NCBI GenBank assembly: GCA_023374045.1
Contig: CM041776.1
Location: forward strand, 143,471,296 to 143,535,295
Direction: 5' to 3'
From: Limonium bicolor
Lineage: Eukaryota; Streptophyta; Magnoliopsida; Caryophyllales; Plumbaginaceae
Length of the DNA: 64,000 nt
A model generated the notes under the pieces. The model saw only the letters and a list, made by a program, of their open reading frames with translations, ran no database searches and was not told the DNA's origin. Below are positions 46,208 to 58,380 of this stretch, one piece after another (position 1 is the stretch's first letter; the number at the start of each line of letters is the position of its first letter). The position numbers and the translations under genes are program-made.

Positions 46208-47625
46208 ATGATGGCAACCTATACACTTACATGTACTTGGCAATTCAAAAATTGAGAGATTCCCCCTAAGAAGGATTCCCCCTGAGTTTGTTAAGGGTTT
46301 TAAGAATGAAAAATTTTAACGAATGATAGCAATAAGTGATAGCTATTATGCACAATAAGTGACAGCTTTTATGTTATACTATAACCAAAGTAGATAAAGT
46401 TTTCATTCAGATGATACATAATACAAGGACGATAGACATAGTCTCACAAGTACATACACTTTCTTTTTCCCCCTTTGCCATACAGCAAACTAGGGAGCAA
46501 CTACACGACGTAAGATGTTGTAAAGGCCATGACATTCCATAGATTACAAACTATAAAACATGATCAAGATACTTTAGATGGAGTGACGGGTTTGGGTATC
46601 CCAATTATAATCTTTCGGGCCAAAAGGTTCATCCTCCGAAAAAGAAGCTTTGATCCAAGAGGGTTTGGTTGTGGTAAGATCGATCAAAGGTGACTCAGCT
46701 GTGGATGAAAAGGTTGGACTCATCAGAATCTATTGTGAACTCCATGGAATGTGGAGAACGTATATGTGATAGAGTGACACTTGAAGTGATAGACCAAGCT
46801 GTGAGTGAGTCAGAGAGTGGTTGAACATAGCTTTGGGCGACGTATTTTTTTGGATGTTTTTGTGTTCATAACATTAATTGGTGGTGGTGAATGGTTGGCT
46901 CATTTGACTGGATGAGCTTTGTGGGTATTGAGCCATTTCGTGAGATGATTGTGAGTGGCAAAAGGAGTAAGCAAGTTTTATAGACACTTTGAATATGCTC
47001 ATAACTGATCGGTGAGAGGTATTAAATGAGGTGCTACGTCTTGTGGGCTATGTTTGTAGGCTTTTTAGGTGTCAAGGTCCGAGATTAGATTAGTGGAATG
47101 GATGGGACTAAATATCTCAGATATTTTATAATTTTTTATTAAGGAAGAAGCAGCCAATACAATAATTATTTTTCGCACGCATCATAAGCATTCAAGTATT
47201 CAAAAACCAGTCGCATTTTCATTGATATCAAAAGGCACTTTGAAACAGATAGTCAAAGGCAAGTAGAGCATTTTGATGGAAAAGAAAAATCTAATCCTAA
47301 ATCTAACTCTCACGATTTCACTCGAGTCTCTAGGTGATAAAGAACGCTCATGCTATGTGGTAGTCTATAAAATCTATTGCTCCTTGACCCATGTGATGAA
47401 CACTTGGTTTAGTGGAGATAGCCTGCACAGCAGTAAGAGTGACTCTTACCCCGCTGAAGAACGTCCCGAGCTGAAGTATCCAGACTGGTCCCCGACCTAT
47501 TGTGGACCGGTGAGAGACTTCTCTTTCTTTTGAGTCCTGAAGCTCTTGCTATTGGTCGTGGTTCTGATCGTGCTTCCTCACTCTTTTGGGCTTCTGGATG
47601 GCAACGAGCTTATCTCCCTTTGTCT
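46208..47625 (-). other. Element G 3' untranslated region
   Basis: No coding similarity seen on either strand. It is AT-rich, and the 86-codon plus-strand frame at 47273 resembles nothing. Confidence 0.5.
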
Positions 47626-49248
47626 TTATCCCCATTTGGATAGCATCTCAAAGCAGATGCAGTCCTGAGCGGTGCGCGCGCACTCGTGGACCTGTCGGTG
47701 TCCACTCCACTCTCTAGGAGTGCCGCGGTGACCACTCCCCCCCTGTACCAGACCTTGGTTCACTTGATGACTCTCATCTAGAGTGAGGAGAATCATGGCT
47801 GGCAGATCGATTTTCTCCTTGGTCTTGAGTGCGAACAGCAGCCTCACATCTCGGGCACTGACAAAATGGGTGCGCTGGTTCCTTGGGGTGGTGTTGTGGG
47901 TGACTAATTCGAAGAGAACTCTGTCGGTGATGGACATATCCACGACATTGAAGTTTTTCATCGTTGCTCCTTTGTTGGGCAGGTTGACCATCTTTCCTCC
48001 TTGGTGTCCTAGGTCATTTCAAGTCGTTTCCTTAGAAATGACCAGACCTTTTGGCTCTAGTTTGAAAGTCTTGCAAATCTAAGACTTGGAGATAGTAATT
48101 TGAGCTTTTTGGACCGATGAGAGGAGGTAGTCCATCTTTATCATTATGGAGTGGTCCAAGATGTCTCATATGTTCTTTGAGCAGCTTTGTGTAGACAGGG
48201 ATAGGCTTCTGGAAGAAGTCTACCCATCCTTGGAACTCCAGCAGCTCGATGATCTCTCCTAGACCCATCTTCTTCATCCACTCCATATCCAACGTCTTTA
48301 GCAAGACGGGACAGTAGCGGTCGTTGACGTTCTCGGCCTTGATCAATGGAGGCTCTAGTTCTTTGAGCCTTTTCAGTGGCTTCAAGAACTGTGGAGGTTG
48401 GGACTTGGTAACTGATTTTTCGGCGTGAGAAAGCTCCTTGACCCCCTTGTGCTAGAAGCGCCCATCTTTCCTTTTCCCTTTGCCTTCTCCAAGTGAGCAC
48501 GCTCCTCGAGCGTGTGAATAACAGGTGATGGTGATTCTGTGTCGATATCACCGTTTTTAGCTTGTCGCTGAGGTGTCGAAGACTATCGATGACTGGTTCT
48601 TCGAAAGCGGCTATGAGGTTTGCCTCTTCTTCGGAGTCAGGTGTAGTTACACCTTCCTCCTGGCCTTTCTCTTCCACTGAGGCTTCCTTTGTGATGGTTC
48701 GTCACTTTGAACCTCCTCTTCTTCCAGTGATTGAACCACTTCCTTGACAACAGCTGAAGGAGAGGCTTCTTTTCCTTGGTGAAGTGTAACCGACGTGTTA
48801 TCCTCTCTGGTGTTGAATGGGATTGTTGTGGAGTTGTTTGTTAGTGGGCGTGCCTAGATGCGCGAGTTACACGACTAGTTGTGGCGGTTGAATGGCTCTT
48901 GGATTTTGGTTGTTTGGCTTGGATAGCTTTGTGGTGATTTTGGAGGTTTTAGGTGAGGGGGCAGGAGAAGACATTTTTGGTTCTTGTGTGGGAGTAGGAT
49001 CAGAATGATAGTGGGTTTGAAAGTGCCAGATTCGATGAGGTAGTAGGTTTTGGGAATGTGGGATTTTATATACTCTACCTCGCTGGCGAGAAGGTTCCCT
49101 TCCTGTTCTACTTTACCGTAAGCTTATCTTCCTCCTCCCTTGTCAGTCGAGTTGGATATTCTGTCTGCTGGATGTCAGCCACTTGTTGCGTGGAAACTTC
49201 TATGGGGATGTCTTTAGCTTTTGATTGTAGAGAAGTCTTTGGTGCCAT
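47626..49248 (-). pseudogene. Degenerate env-like/accessory ORF downstream of pol (element G)
   Basis: On the minus strand a frame opens at ATG 49248-49246 (MAPKTSLQSKAK...) and remnants continue in different frames to 47626. Readable blocks include a charged, low-complexity region, WVDFFQKPIPVYTKLLKEH, then VVDMSITDRVLFELVTHNT and HFVSARDVRLLFALKTKEKIDLPAMIL. A second ORF after RNase H is typical of Sireviruses, where it is often called env-like. The (F/L)V-S-A-R-D-V...L-A-L-K-T-K...I-x-L-P pattern is common in plant-transposon-associated proteins. No signal peptide or transmembrane segment is visible, so 'envelope' is a positional label only. Several frameshifts make it a pseudogene. Confidence 0.55.
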
Positions 49249-49738
49249 TTTCAGTGTTGAGGATTTTGTACTGGAATTTAGAACTTTTTGCTCGGGTGTT
49301 CTTTAACGGCTGTGAGGCAAGGTTTTTGCTCTAAATCTCGCAGGAAATTTTGTGAGAGAGAAGAGAAGATGCTCTGAGTGCTTAGAGAGATTAGAGAGAG
49401 TGAGGGCAACAGTGTGACAAGAGTAAACTCTCATCGCCCTTTTATAGATATCGAGTAACGGTCGGCGGCCGCTCCTCGTCCGCTCGCTGACATGTCCTAA
49501 CGATACTATTCATAACGGGCCGCGGCCGTGATGGTTGTCAACGATCCGTTGAGAAGTTTTCCCGTTTCTATCCGTTGAACTATCTCTAACCTAATCTCAC
49601 TTTGTGGAAAATGACATATCTGCTTCAAGTAGTCGTTTGACATAATTTCTATGCATTAAACTGATCGTTGACTACTGAACGACAATATAACAGGTGTTGT
49701 TCACATGTCGGTTACCGATCGTGGGAATAAAAGGCAGT
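49249..49738 (-). other. Element G spacer between RNase H and downstream ORF
   Basis: About 490 bp without recognisable coding. Contains a GAGAGAG-rich stretch (49350-49400) and GC-rich CGGTCGGCGGCCGC near 49458. Possibly the leader for the downstream ORF; nothing further is supported. Confidence 0.4.
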
Positions 49739-50336
49739 TTAACTGTGATTAATGAATATCATTCCAATATCATGAACAGTCTTAGTAAACCTTTCCCTAC
49801 TTAATGGCTTAGTAAAGATGTCAGCTAGTTGGTTTTCAGTAGAAATATACTTTAAACCAACTAATTCCTTTTCACAACAATCTCTAAGAAAGTGATGTCT
49901 AATGTCAATATGTTTGGTAGGAGAATGATGCACAGATTTTGGAAATAGAGATGGCACTTATATTATCACACATAATTGGTAAAGTACCTATTTTGACGCC
50001 ATAGTCACCAATTTGTTGTTTAAGCCGTAGGAGTTGAGCAAAGCAGCTTGCCGGAGCAATGTATTCAAATTCAGCTGTTGAGATTGCAACACTTTGTTGT
50101 TTCTTTGATCCCCATGCAATCTGACAAGACCCAACAAAGAATGCTGTCCCTGAAGCGCTCTTTCTATCGATGATAGATCCTCCATAGTCTGCATCTGAAA
50201 ATCCTACAACATTATAGTTATTGAACTTAGGATAAAGAGACCAAGATTCATGGTTCCTTTTAAGTAACGTAGGATTCTTTTTACAGCTGTGAGGTGACTT
50301 TCTTTTGGATCTGCTTGGAATCTGGCACATAAGCAA
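49739..50336 (-). pseudogene. pol: Copia RNase H domain (element G), frameshifted
   Basis: The minus-strand frame 50336-49905 shows GFSDADYGGSIIDRKS, SGTAFFVGSCQIAWGSKKQ, SVAISTAEFEYIAPAS and LPIMCDNISAISISK. It continues after a shift in 49957-49739 with KHIDIRHHFLRDCCEK, YISTENQLADIFTKPL. These are the canonical Copia RNase H blocks, including catalytic Asp of SDAD, Glu of TAEFE and Asp of CDN. One frameshift around 49930 separates the halves. The final TAA ends pol. Confidence 0.88.
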
Positions 50337-51173
50337 ACGCTATACTTGATGTCAGGTTTACTAGCAGTTAAATATAGTAGAGAACCAATCATCTCTCTGT
50401 AAGATCGCTGGTCGACCGGTCGGTCACCAGTCATGATGCCCATCTTCATGCCAACTGCCATTGGTGTGTCAAACGTGTTACATTCCTCCATTCCAAATCT
50501 CTTCAGCAAATCTTTTACGTACTTCTCTTGGGATATGATGGTCCCTTCATCATTTTGCTTGACTTGAAGTCCTATGATGAACTTCAATTATCCCAGATCA
50601 CTCATCCCAAATTCCTTTCTCATCAATGCTTCAAACTTTTTGCAATATTTCTCATCAGAGGCTCCGAAAATTATATCATCAACATATACTTGCACAATTA
50701 GGAAATCTCTTTTGTTGTAGTAGTTACAAATAGAGTTTTGTCTACTTTACCTCTTTTAAAGTGGTTTTCCAATATATAGGAGGACAGGCGATCATACCAT
50801 GATCTTCGAACTTGTTTGAGCCCGTAAAGAGCTTTGTCAAGTTAAAGTACCATGTCTTTTCCTTCTTGTGTCTCAAAACCTGGAGGTTGCTCAACATACA
50901 CTTCCTCTTTGACGTACCCATTTAGGAAGGCCTTTTGATGTCAAGTTGGAAGAGTTTGATTCCTTTGTGTGCAGTAAATGCAATTTGTAATATGATAGAT
51001 TCCATCCTTGCTACTGGAGTGAAGGTTTCTTGGAAGTCTATTCCTTCTTGTTGACGATATCCTTGAGCTACCAGACGAGCTTTGTTCCTGACAACTTCTC
51101 CCATTTCATTCAGCTTGTTTCTAAAGACCCATTTTGTGCCAAGTACTCCTTTGATGAGTAGGTCGAGGCACAA
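50204..51173 (-). pseudogene. pol: Copia reverse transcriptase domain (element G), broken
   Basis: Frame 51173-50922 contains GTKWVFRNKLNEMGEVVRNK, ARLVAQGYRQQEGIDFQETF and TPVARMESI, the RVT_2 N-terminal signature, then KLFQLDIK. The active-site YVDD is encoded by the reverse complement of 50675-50686 in another frame. Frame 50587-50204 follows with FIIGLQVKQNDEGTIISQEKY, LLKRFGMEECN, DQRSYREMIGSLLYLTAS and KRILRYLKGT. At least two frameshifts, so no active enzyme, although the catalytic motif survives. Confidence 0.88.
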
Positions 51174-51663
51174 GATACCAGACTTTGCATCTTTTAAACT
51201 GGTTTAGTTCTTCTTGCATTGCATTGATCCATTCTGAGTCTCGAAGAGATTCCTTGACGCTCTTGGGCTCGATGGGTGAGACTATCGTTGAAAAGGCTAG
51301 AAGATCTCGAGTTTATGCTGTTGTCTGAGTTCCTTAGGATATGTCTGATATGATATTCTCCAATGGATGATTTTTGTACAAAGGACGAAATTGATGAACG
51401 GTTGATGGAGAAAGAGGATCCTCACACTCATTGTTTCCTTTGCCGACCTGTTGTTGACCTGTCAGGCAAGTTTTCTTCAGTCGGTGATTCATCTTTGGGA
51501 TTATTTATGTGATTCTGATCAGCTAGATTGAATCCAAGTTCTTTATCTTCATAAGATTCCTTGAACTTGTGTACGTGAGCCTCATCAAAGACTATGTGCA
51601 CACTTCCTCTACCTACAGTGTCCTTTTATTGTATACTTTGTATGCCCGGCTTCTTTCAGAGTA

Positions 51664-52473
51664 TCAAAGGAAGATGGCCACATCACTCCATCCAGCATCA
51701 AACTTTCCAAGTGGACTCTTTTCATTTGTTGTGACATAACATTTGCAACTGAAGGTCCTGAAGTGACTTATGTTTGGTTTTCTTCCCTTGATTAACTCAT
51801 AGGGAGTTTTGTTAATGATAGGTCGTATGAGCGTTCTATTTGTGATGTAACATGCAGTTGCCACTGCTTCCGCTCAGAAGACCAGAGGAAGACTGCTCCC
51901 CAATAGCATGGCCCTGGCTACCTCTTGTAGTGTTCTGTTCTTTTGCTCAACTACCCCATTTTGTTGGGGTGTCCATGGTGCTGAATATGTGTGACTAATC
52001 CCATGTTGTTTACACATATCCATGAATTGTTGATTCTCAAACTCTGACCCATGATCAGACCGAAGAGTTTTCATCTTGAGATTGAGTTGTAGTTGGATTT
52101 TTCCTGCAAAAGCTTGAAATTTCTCAAAGACTTCGTCTTTGGAAGCAATAAAATTGTCCAATAAACCGTGAGTAATCATCAACAACAATTACAAACACAT
52201 ACCAATTTCCTCCAAAACTTTTAACACTCATAGGTCCACATAAGTCCAAGTGAAGTAATTCAAGTGGCTTGGATGTACTAACTAAGTTCTTTGATTTAAA
52301 AGAAGTCTTAGTCTGTTTGCTTCTAACACAAGCATCACAAGATTGGTCTCAGATTCTTTAATCTCAAGAAGACCTCTTACAAACTGTTTCTTGACAAGTT
52401 TTCTTAGTAAAGAAGTGCTAACATGCTTTAGTCTTCTGTGCCATAGTGTAAAGTCATCTATAGAAGCAGTCAA
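51664..52473 (-). pseudogene. pol: Copia integrase region (element G), broken
   Basis: Frame 52473-52282 carries the GAG_pre-integrase motif TLWHRRLKHVSTSLLRKLVKK; the matching Cys pair (CDAC) lies near 52335 in a shifted frame. The catalytic core begins with DDYSRF near 52175-52192, is shifted, then continues in 52188-51874 with TLRSDHGSEFENQQF and APWTPQQNGVVEQKNRTLQE, supplying the second Asp and the Glu of D,D(35)E. Frame 51864-51664 has TNRTLIRPIINKTPYELIKGRKP, the usual post-core block. Multiple shifts make it inactive. Confidence 0.88.
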
Positions 52474-53087
52474 GCATGAAAGATTTGGACTGTCAATATC
52501 CTCTAAGCTTGTTACGTAAACATTTTTCCACCTTTTTCCTTTAACAACTCTTTGTCATTGTTTTGACTTACCATACTACAATGTGTAGGATATAAGTGAA
52601 CTGAATTGCCTTTGTCACAAATTTGAGAAACACTAAGCAAGTGGAATTTTAAACCATGAACTAGATTTACACTATCTATGACATAATCAGATGTAATACC
52701 AACCTTACCAACACAAATGATTTTTCCTTTCTTGTTGTCGCCAAAGGAAACGGTTCCTAGGCTTCCTGGTTAGAGTGAGAAGAACTTTTTTTGTCTCCTG
52801 TTATGTGTTTAGAGCACCCACTGTCGATGTACCAGCAGGGGTCCATTCTCACTCGATTCTGCACTTAGCATGTTAGTGGTGTGAGGTTAGGGTCCACAGA
52901 AAGGTTGAACCCATTTCCACCATTTAATGTTCTAAGATAATTTTTTGACCACCCATTTTAGTCCAAGTTTCTTGAGTTGCCAATGCCTCATAAAACTCGT
53001 TTTATAGCAACTGGATTCATGATGACCAGGTTGTCTGCATAAGCTGCAGACATCTCTACGACTGGTCTCTGACCGGTATCTGACCTG
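52474..53087 (-). pseudogene. Protease/linker region of element G, heavily decayed
   Basis: By position between the gag tail and the integrase this should encode the aspartic protease. Only short fragments are readable on the minus strand, for example a WYIDSGCSKH-like block around 52800-52835. No intact frame exists. Confidence 0.45.
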
Positions 53088-55090
53088 TCATTTGCTTCTC
53101 CTCATGGGAGTCTTAGAAACATCATCTATCTTAGAATATTTTTCTTTGATGGTAGCTAGTTCCTTTTCTTTAGTGTTAAGAGCAACAATCAATTCATCGA
53201 TTTCAGGTTGTTTTTCATGCTTCAATTTTTCATGAGCGGAAAGAATTTCACTATAATCTCTTTGTAATTTCATGAGTGCCCTCATGAGATTATCTACCTT
53301 GCTTTATCCGAGGTTTTTCTCAATTTTTCATTTTCTTCCAAAAGTTCATTTTTTTCAGTTTCTAATGCCTCTTGGCGATCAACTAATGTAAGCGAAAACT
53401 TTATAAGTCCTAGAAGTTCAGCCTTTTGAATTCCCTTCTATGTTTAGAATAGTTTACCTTAAGTGGTTCTTCTTCTTCTGATTCTGAGACATCATTGCCT
53501 TGTGCCATCAAGCACACTTCTTCAAGGCATACGTGAGCCTTCTCATCTTCTGAGATGTCGCTGTCTAAGGTTTGATTGTCACCACTCCGTTCAGAATCTC
53601 CCCATGCGGCAACGAAGGCTTCCTTCTTTGGTCCTTTGTTGAATGATCATCGGACATGCTTCTTGACCCTGTCGTTGTCCTCTCGTGATCGCTGAGGGCA
53701 ATCTTTGATATGATGTCTGCGTTTTGAAAACCCAAAACACTTGTCATTGCTCTTCCTCTGATCATCCGACTCCTTGGACTCATNNNNNNNNNNNNNNNNN
53801 NNNNNNNNNNNNNNNNNNNNNNNNNNNNNNNNNNNNNNNNNNNNNNNNNNNNNNNNNNNNNNNNNNNNNNNNNNNNNNNNNNNNNNNNNNNNNNNNNNNN
53901 NNNNNNNNNNNNNNNNNNNNNNNNNNNNNNNNNNNNNNNNNNNNNNNNNNNNNNNNNNNNNNNNNNNNNNNNNNNNNNNNNNNNNNNNNNNNNNNNNNNN
54001 NNNNNNNNNNNNNNNNNNNNNNNNNNNNNNNNNNNNNNNNNNNNNNNNNNNNNNNNNNNNNNNNNNNNNNNNNNNNNNNNNNNNNNNNNNNNNNNNNNNN
54101 NNNNNNNNNNNNNNNNNNNNNNNNNNNNNNNNNNNNNNNNNNNNNNNNNNNNNNNNNNNNNNNNNNNNNNNNNNNNNNNNNNNNNNNNNNNNNNNNNNNN
54201 NNNNNNNNNNNNNNNNNNNNNNNNNNNNNNNNNNNNNNNNNNNNNNNNNNNNNNNNNNNNNNNNNNNNNNNNNNNNNNNNNNNTGCCTTTCTTCATTTTA
54301 TTTCTTATGAACTTTTTAAACGTACCTCTTAGCATAGAGGACCATTCATCATTGTCGTCTCCTGACTCTGACCTTTCATTTTCCGCTACTTGAAGGGCTA
54401 TACCTTTCCCTCTATCTTTTGATGAGCTTTCTGAGTTCCTGTGTTGTAGTTTTAAATCGAAAGCCATTAGAGATCCTAGCATGTCTGCTAAAGACATCTT
54501 AGAGAGATCATGCACTTCTTGCATGGCATTGACTTTGCTGTCAAAGGAGGTAGGAAGAGATATGAGGAACTTCTGAATTTGATCCTCGTTAGAGATAGTT
54601 CTTCTAAGCACCAACATTTCGTTGACCAGCTTAGTGACCTTGTATGCATTTCAGAAATGCTCTCTTTTTCTTCCTTCTTGAATAACTCCCAGTGAGTGAG
54701 TAGTAACTCAATGCGAGTCTTTTTGATCTCATCATTCCCTTCATAGGTGACCTCAAGAGTTTTCAAAATCTCTTGGGCTGTTTTAGCTGAAGCTTCTTGG
54801 ATCTTGGAGTAGTGCCAGGTAGTAGTGACAGTGAAGTATTCTTACAACTCGAGCGTTGAATACCAGATTCTTGATTTGATCATCCGTCATGTTGTCGATA
54901 GATATGTCTTGTCCTTGAGGATTCTGGAAGGTGTACTCTCCATGTGTTATCACCCTCAACATTCTTGGATCGTCAAACTTGATATGAAACTCCATCTTGT
55001 TCTTCCAATGAGTGTAGTTGTCTCCATTGAAGAGTGGTGGTCAATTTGGTGCAGAACCTTCTTCTACAGCTAGAATTCTTGCATGAGACA
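53088..55090 (-). pseudogene. gag: Copia gag of element G, with assembly gap
   Basis: Starts near ATG 55090 (MSHARILAVEEG) and proceeds through MEFHIKFDDPRMLRVITHGEY, LVLRRTISNEDQIQKF, KVNAMQEVHDLSKMSLADML and KKFIRNKMKKG, all paralogous to F's gag. After the run of Ns the zinc knuckle reads CFGFSKRRHHIKDC: the second cysteine is Phe, so the CCHC motif is broken, while F keeps it. A coiled-coil tail (ALMKLQRDYSEILSAHEKLK) ends near 53088. Several frameshifts besides the gap. Confidence 0.85.
53784..54283. other. Assembly gap of exactly 500 Ns inside gag of G
   Basis: The round length indicates a placeholder. Alignment with the intact paralogue F (around 32840-32850) shows the flanks abut with no missing base: GGACTCAT joins TGCCTTT, as in F's GATTCTTTGCCTTT, in the same reading frame. 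The true gap is probably 0 bp. Confidence 0.9.
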
Positions 55091-55133
55091 TCTTGATCAT
55101 CTTCCAAAGCAGTTAGCTTTCTAGAACAGACCT

Positions 55134-55145
55134 GCTCTGATACCA
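55134..55145 (-). promoter_or_regulatory. Primer-binding site of element G (tRNA-iMet)
   Basis: Reverse complement TGGTATCAGAGC, 2 nt from the LTR boundary at 55148. Confidence 0.9.
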
Positions 55146-55147
55146 AT

Positions 55148-56149
55148 TGAAACCAGCAAGCGCTCCTGAAGCGTCCCCGACGTGTCTTGGACGTATTGTG
55201 GACTCTAATAAAACTTGATAGTTTAGGAAGGGACGAGAGATACACTTAAACTGGAAAACACATTTCGATTAAGAATTTACACAAAGGAAATTCACTCAAC
55301 CTCCCTTGCCCCACACATGGACTCCCGGGACAATTTCGACTTTACCCTTAAAGTCGTCACCCCCTTCTGACTATCGGCCTACGGTTCACCGACTGTTCCC
55401 CGACCTGTCGTCCTATCAAATACCCAATGTATTGATACTCTTACCCAGTCCTCTCTAGCTCACCAACTCTCTAGCACTTACACACACTCTAATTCTGATC
55501 CACACTTGCCTAGATTATCTCTATCTTTTCTCTCATACAGGCTTACTTACATATGGAATAAATGCAAGTATATATACATGGTTGTTAGGATGTAACTACC
55601 GTCCTATTATCCCCAGACTTCTAGGAGTCGACTACTACTTTGATTATTCACATAACAACCACACTAGGCTTGCAGAGAGTCTTCAACTTGATCTGGAGGC
55701 TTGAACTACGTGTCACCTCGTGGTTGGTCAAGTCGGCGGCAGCCCTCTTGATAGGTCGATCACCACTTGTGTGCCCCACTTGCCAGATTATGTTTGGCTC
55801 ATTAAATGCACATAAATGCCCTCTTCTAAATTCATTACGACTATGTAATGATGTTATTTTATAGCTTTGTTATCTTGTGCATTAATGAACTTCTTTATCG
55901 CAAGCTTGTCTTGAACAAGTTGCTCATGTGGATGTATGTGTCTTAACTGAATGTGTCGATCCCTTGCAGTCTTCTGTCTTTGATTTTCATCTTTAAGCAT
56001 AAGAGATATCTTTGTGCGGTGTCTGACTGGTTGTCTGAGCCAGAAGTTCTACGGAGCTCTCGCCGACAGGTGCCCGACTGGTAGGGCACATGTCGTGGAT
56101 TGAGCGCGCTTGCAACCTTGCGTGCTAAGCCACTCATGACTTAAGTGCG
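55148..56149 (-). mobile_element. Element G 5' LTR, U3 start missing
   Basis: Homologous to 37189-37969 plus 45842-46192. It has the GTATATATAC TATA-like block near 55568. It stops at about 56149, inside the block that in the other LTR runs to TGTTAAGACAAG, so about 0.1 kb of the LTR start is missing. The join to unrelated DNA suggests a deletion; no target duplication can be matched. Confidence 0.82.
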
Positions 56150-58380
56150 TTAGCAATCAAAGGTCATAACCTATATATAAACTTACAGACTCAACAGGTC
56201 TTTCTCGATGTATACCACACATCCACACAACATGTCACTGCATGCATGCAGCAATCAAAATACTCTTTTTCCTTCTCTCCATGGGGTCCATATGAAGATA
56301 AGAAGGTACCGTCCTCTCCCGTATCGAGTGATCCCTCAGGTACCGACCACGTTGAACACTTACGCTTTCTAGTTCACGGCTGTTTCATGACTAATGGGCA
56401 CTTACTCTCTCTGGCACACAATTCCTTGGTTTTGATCAAAACCTTTGCATATCTAGATATCCTCAGGCACTCACCAGTCATCCACACTGACACAGGACTT
56501 CTTCACGTGCCGCTGCCCTTGAAAAAAATAAAACACACACTGACAACGTCCTACAGTCACTTAGGACTGTTGCTCGTCCGTTGCAGTGGTTTCAAAGCTA
56601 ATCATCACTCCCACTGGATTTCCAGTCTTACTTCCCCGGTTTCGACCCTATACCGGGTCTAGCATAGTGGGAAGGTTCAACTATCAACGGTGGAAGTGGT
56701 TTCAAAACTGGTCCTCATTCCCAGGTTTGGAGGAAAATCCTTTTTGCAAAACCAGTTGGAAATTCTTTTTGAAAGCTCAATACAACTCCAAATCCAATTT
56801 ATACTAATTGCACTTATTTCTAGCGTGATTACTTGTGACCACTTATAGGGAGCTTCAAGAATCATCCAACCCTGATGTGATCAGCATCAGTGTTGAACTA
56901 TCCTTCCACCCCAATTCGTGTTCGGTTTCCCTTGATCGCTGGCAAAATCAAGTTCCACCTCCCACTTCAATTCAACAACAAATAGTCAATCATTCAATCA
57001 TTTTTCCATTTTCTATCTTTTAATCTTTCTAGTCATAATCACAGAGCAATACATTTTCAATTTATGGAATTCATTTCATCACTTATTACTCATCTCATCA
57101 ACTATTACCCATCTCATCAATTACTACTCGTTTCATCAATTATTCTCCATTTATCTCCAAATAATTTACCTAGAGAATTCGATACTTATGGAACTCAGCC
57201 CCCAATCATTCACAAGTCAATTCAAATCAAGTCACCTAGGGAGTTCAATTCCCTCTAGGTTCTGCATCAGTTTCATACCGATTCGTACTTCACATATCTC
57301 ACAGACATACTCATATCTCAACATCGGTTCCATACCAACTCATATCTCATACTATTACCATGTCTAATCTCAAATAGACATATACTATCGGGGTTCTCAT
57401 TCCCCTGGAGTTCCTCTACTCCTTTCCCCTTGTATACCCACACTAGAGTTACAAGATAGTCATGTTTATAACAATGGTATTCACATCTCTAGTGCGTAAT
57501 AACCATAATTACACAATGAATGAATAAATATGTTTATGTAACATAAGTATTAATCATCAAAACAAATTCTTTTGCGCTATGCGTATCGTAGTTTATGCAC
57601 TTAATACGTAAAACATACGCTAAGCGGTTTTTTCGCTCTACCCCCTTAAAAGGGATTATGCCCACGTAATCTACCATGTGTCGATATTGAACATTGGTGT
57701 AAGGCATTCAGTCGTCATGGAGTGTTTTAGCTTCCATGCGGTCTATTATACAATGTTCTTTGGTCAAAGGATATTAACCACATTGCCGGTTTAGTCCCTG
57801 CACCAAGAATTCTCATTGGAGTTTTTTTAACTCATAACCGGGTTAGGTCTAGCCATCTCAGGCTTCAAGGCATTGATAATTGGCCATTCGCTTATATTCA
57901 CTAGGTATGTCAAACCTTATAATTATGGGCCTACTAGCTTCTTCTGCGTGACCCTGATAACTTAGAGCTTGATTCGCCATTTTCGTTATTCTCAACGTAT
58001 TATACATCTCCTCCTTATCCCTTTTTATCTTGGGAATAAGGTTTCTCTCATCGCCGCGTGGTATTTCTTACCGTACGCAAACTCAATGAGCTTTAGATTT
58101 CCTATCCAGTTCTTTGGAAATCTATTGTACATACAGTTGTGTACTTCCATGATTATTCACTTGGTTCTTCCGGGCCTGTCGGTTGAGGTTGAGCCACTAC
58201 GTAGTATGTAGTGCTTCCTCTGTTGTTAGTGGCTTCTGAATTATGCCCACTTATCTCGTTCTACACAATAATTCTTTTATTTGTACGACCTTGCATTTCT
58301 TATGCATCGGTCCTTATAGCGTTCACTAGTTGTTTCTGCTTCCATCCCAGTGGAATTCATTAGTTGCATGTGAAAACGTA
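56150..58380 (-). mobile_element. Fragment N: probable LARD-like internal region (minus)
   Basis: Carries a hairpin-PPT module (57638-57672) like that of element A, so it is probably the 3' interior of a related element on the minus strand. No coding motifs in either strand; the 138-codon plus-strand frame at 56246 resembles no known family. Left end lost at the G junction. Assignment rests on the PPT module and is tentative for the rest. Confidence 0.5.
57638..57672 (-). promoter_or_regulatory. Hairpin-polypurine tract module of fragment N
   Basis: The minus strand reads GATTACG-TGGG-CATAATC followed by CCTTTTAAGGGGGTAG. Same loop TGGG and nearly the same stem as A's first PPT at 5720-5755. 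Confidence 0.65.

Noticed and set aside
46193..49738. Host genes between the Copia LTR and RNase H
   Set aside because: Boundaries, PPT and decayed ORFs fit the 3' region of a Sirevirus-like element; no intact exon structure.
53724..54332. Long ORFs spanning the N run
   Set aside because: They exist only because Ns contain no stop codons.
56246..56662. 138-codon plus-strand ORF as a host gene
   Set aside because: No recognisable domain, no conserved neighbours, located in a degraded element interior next to a truncated LTR.
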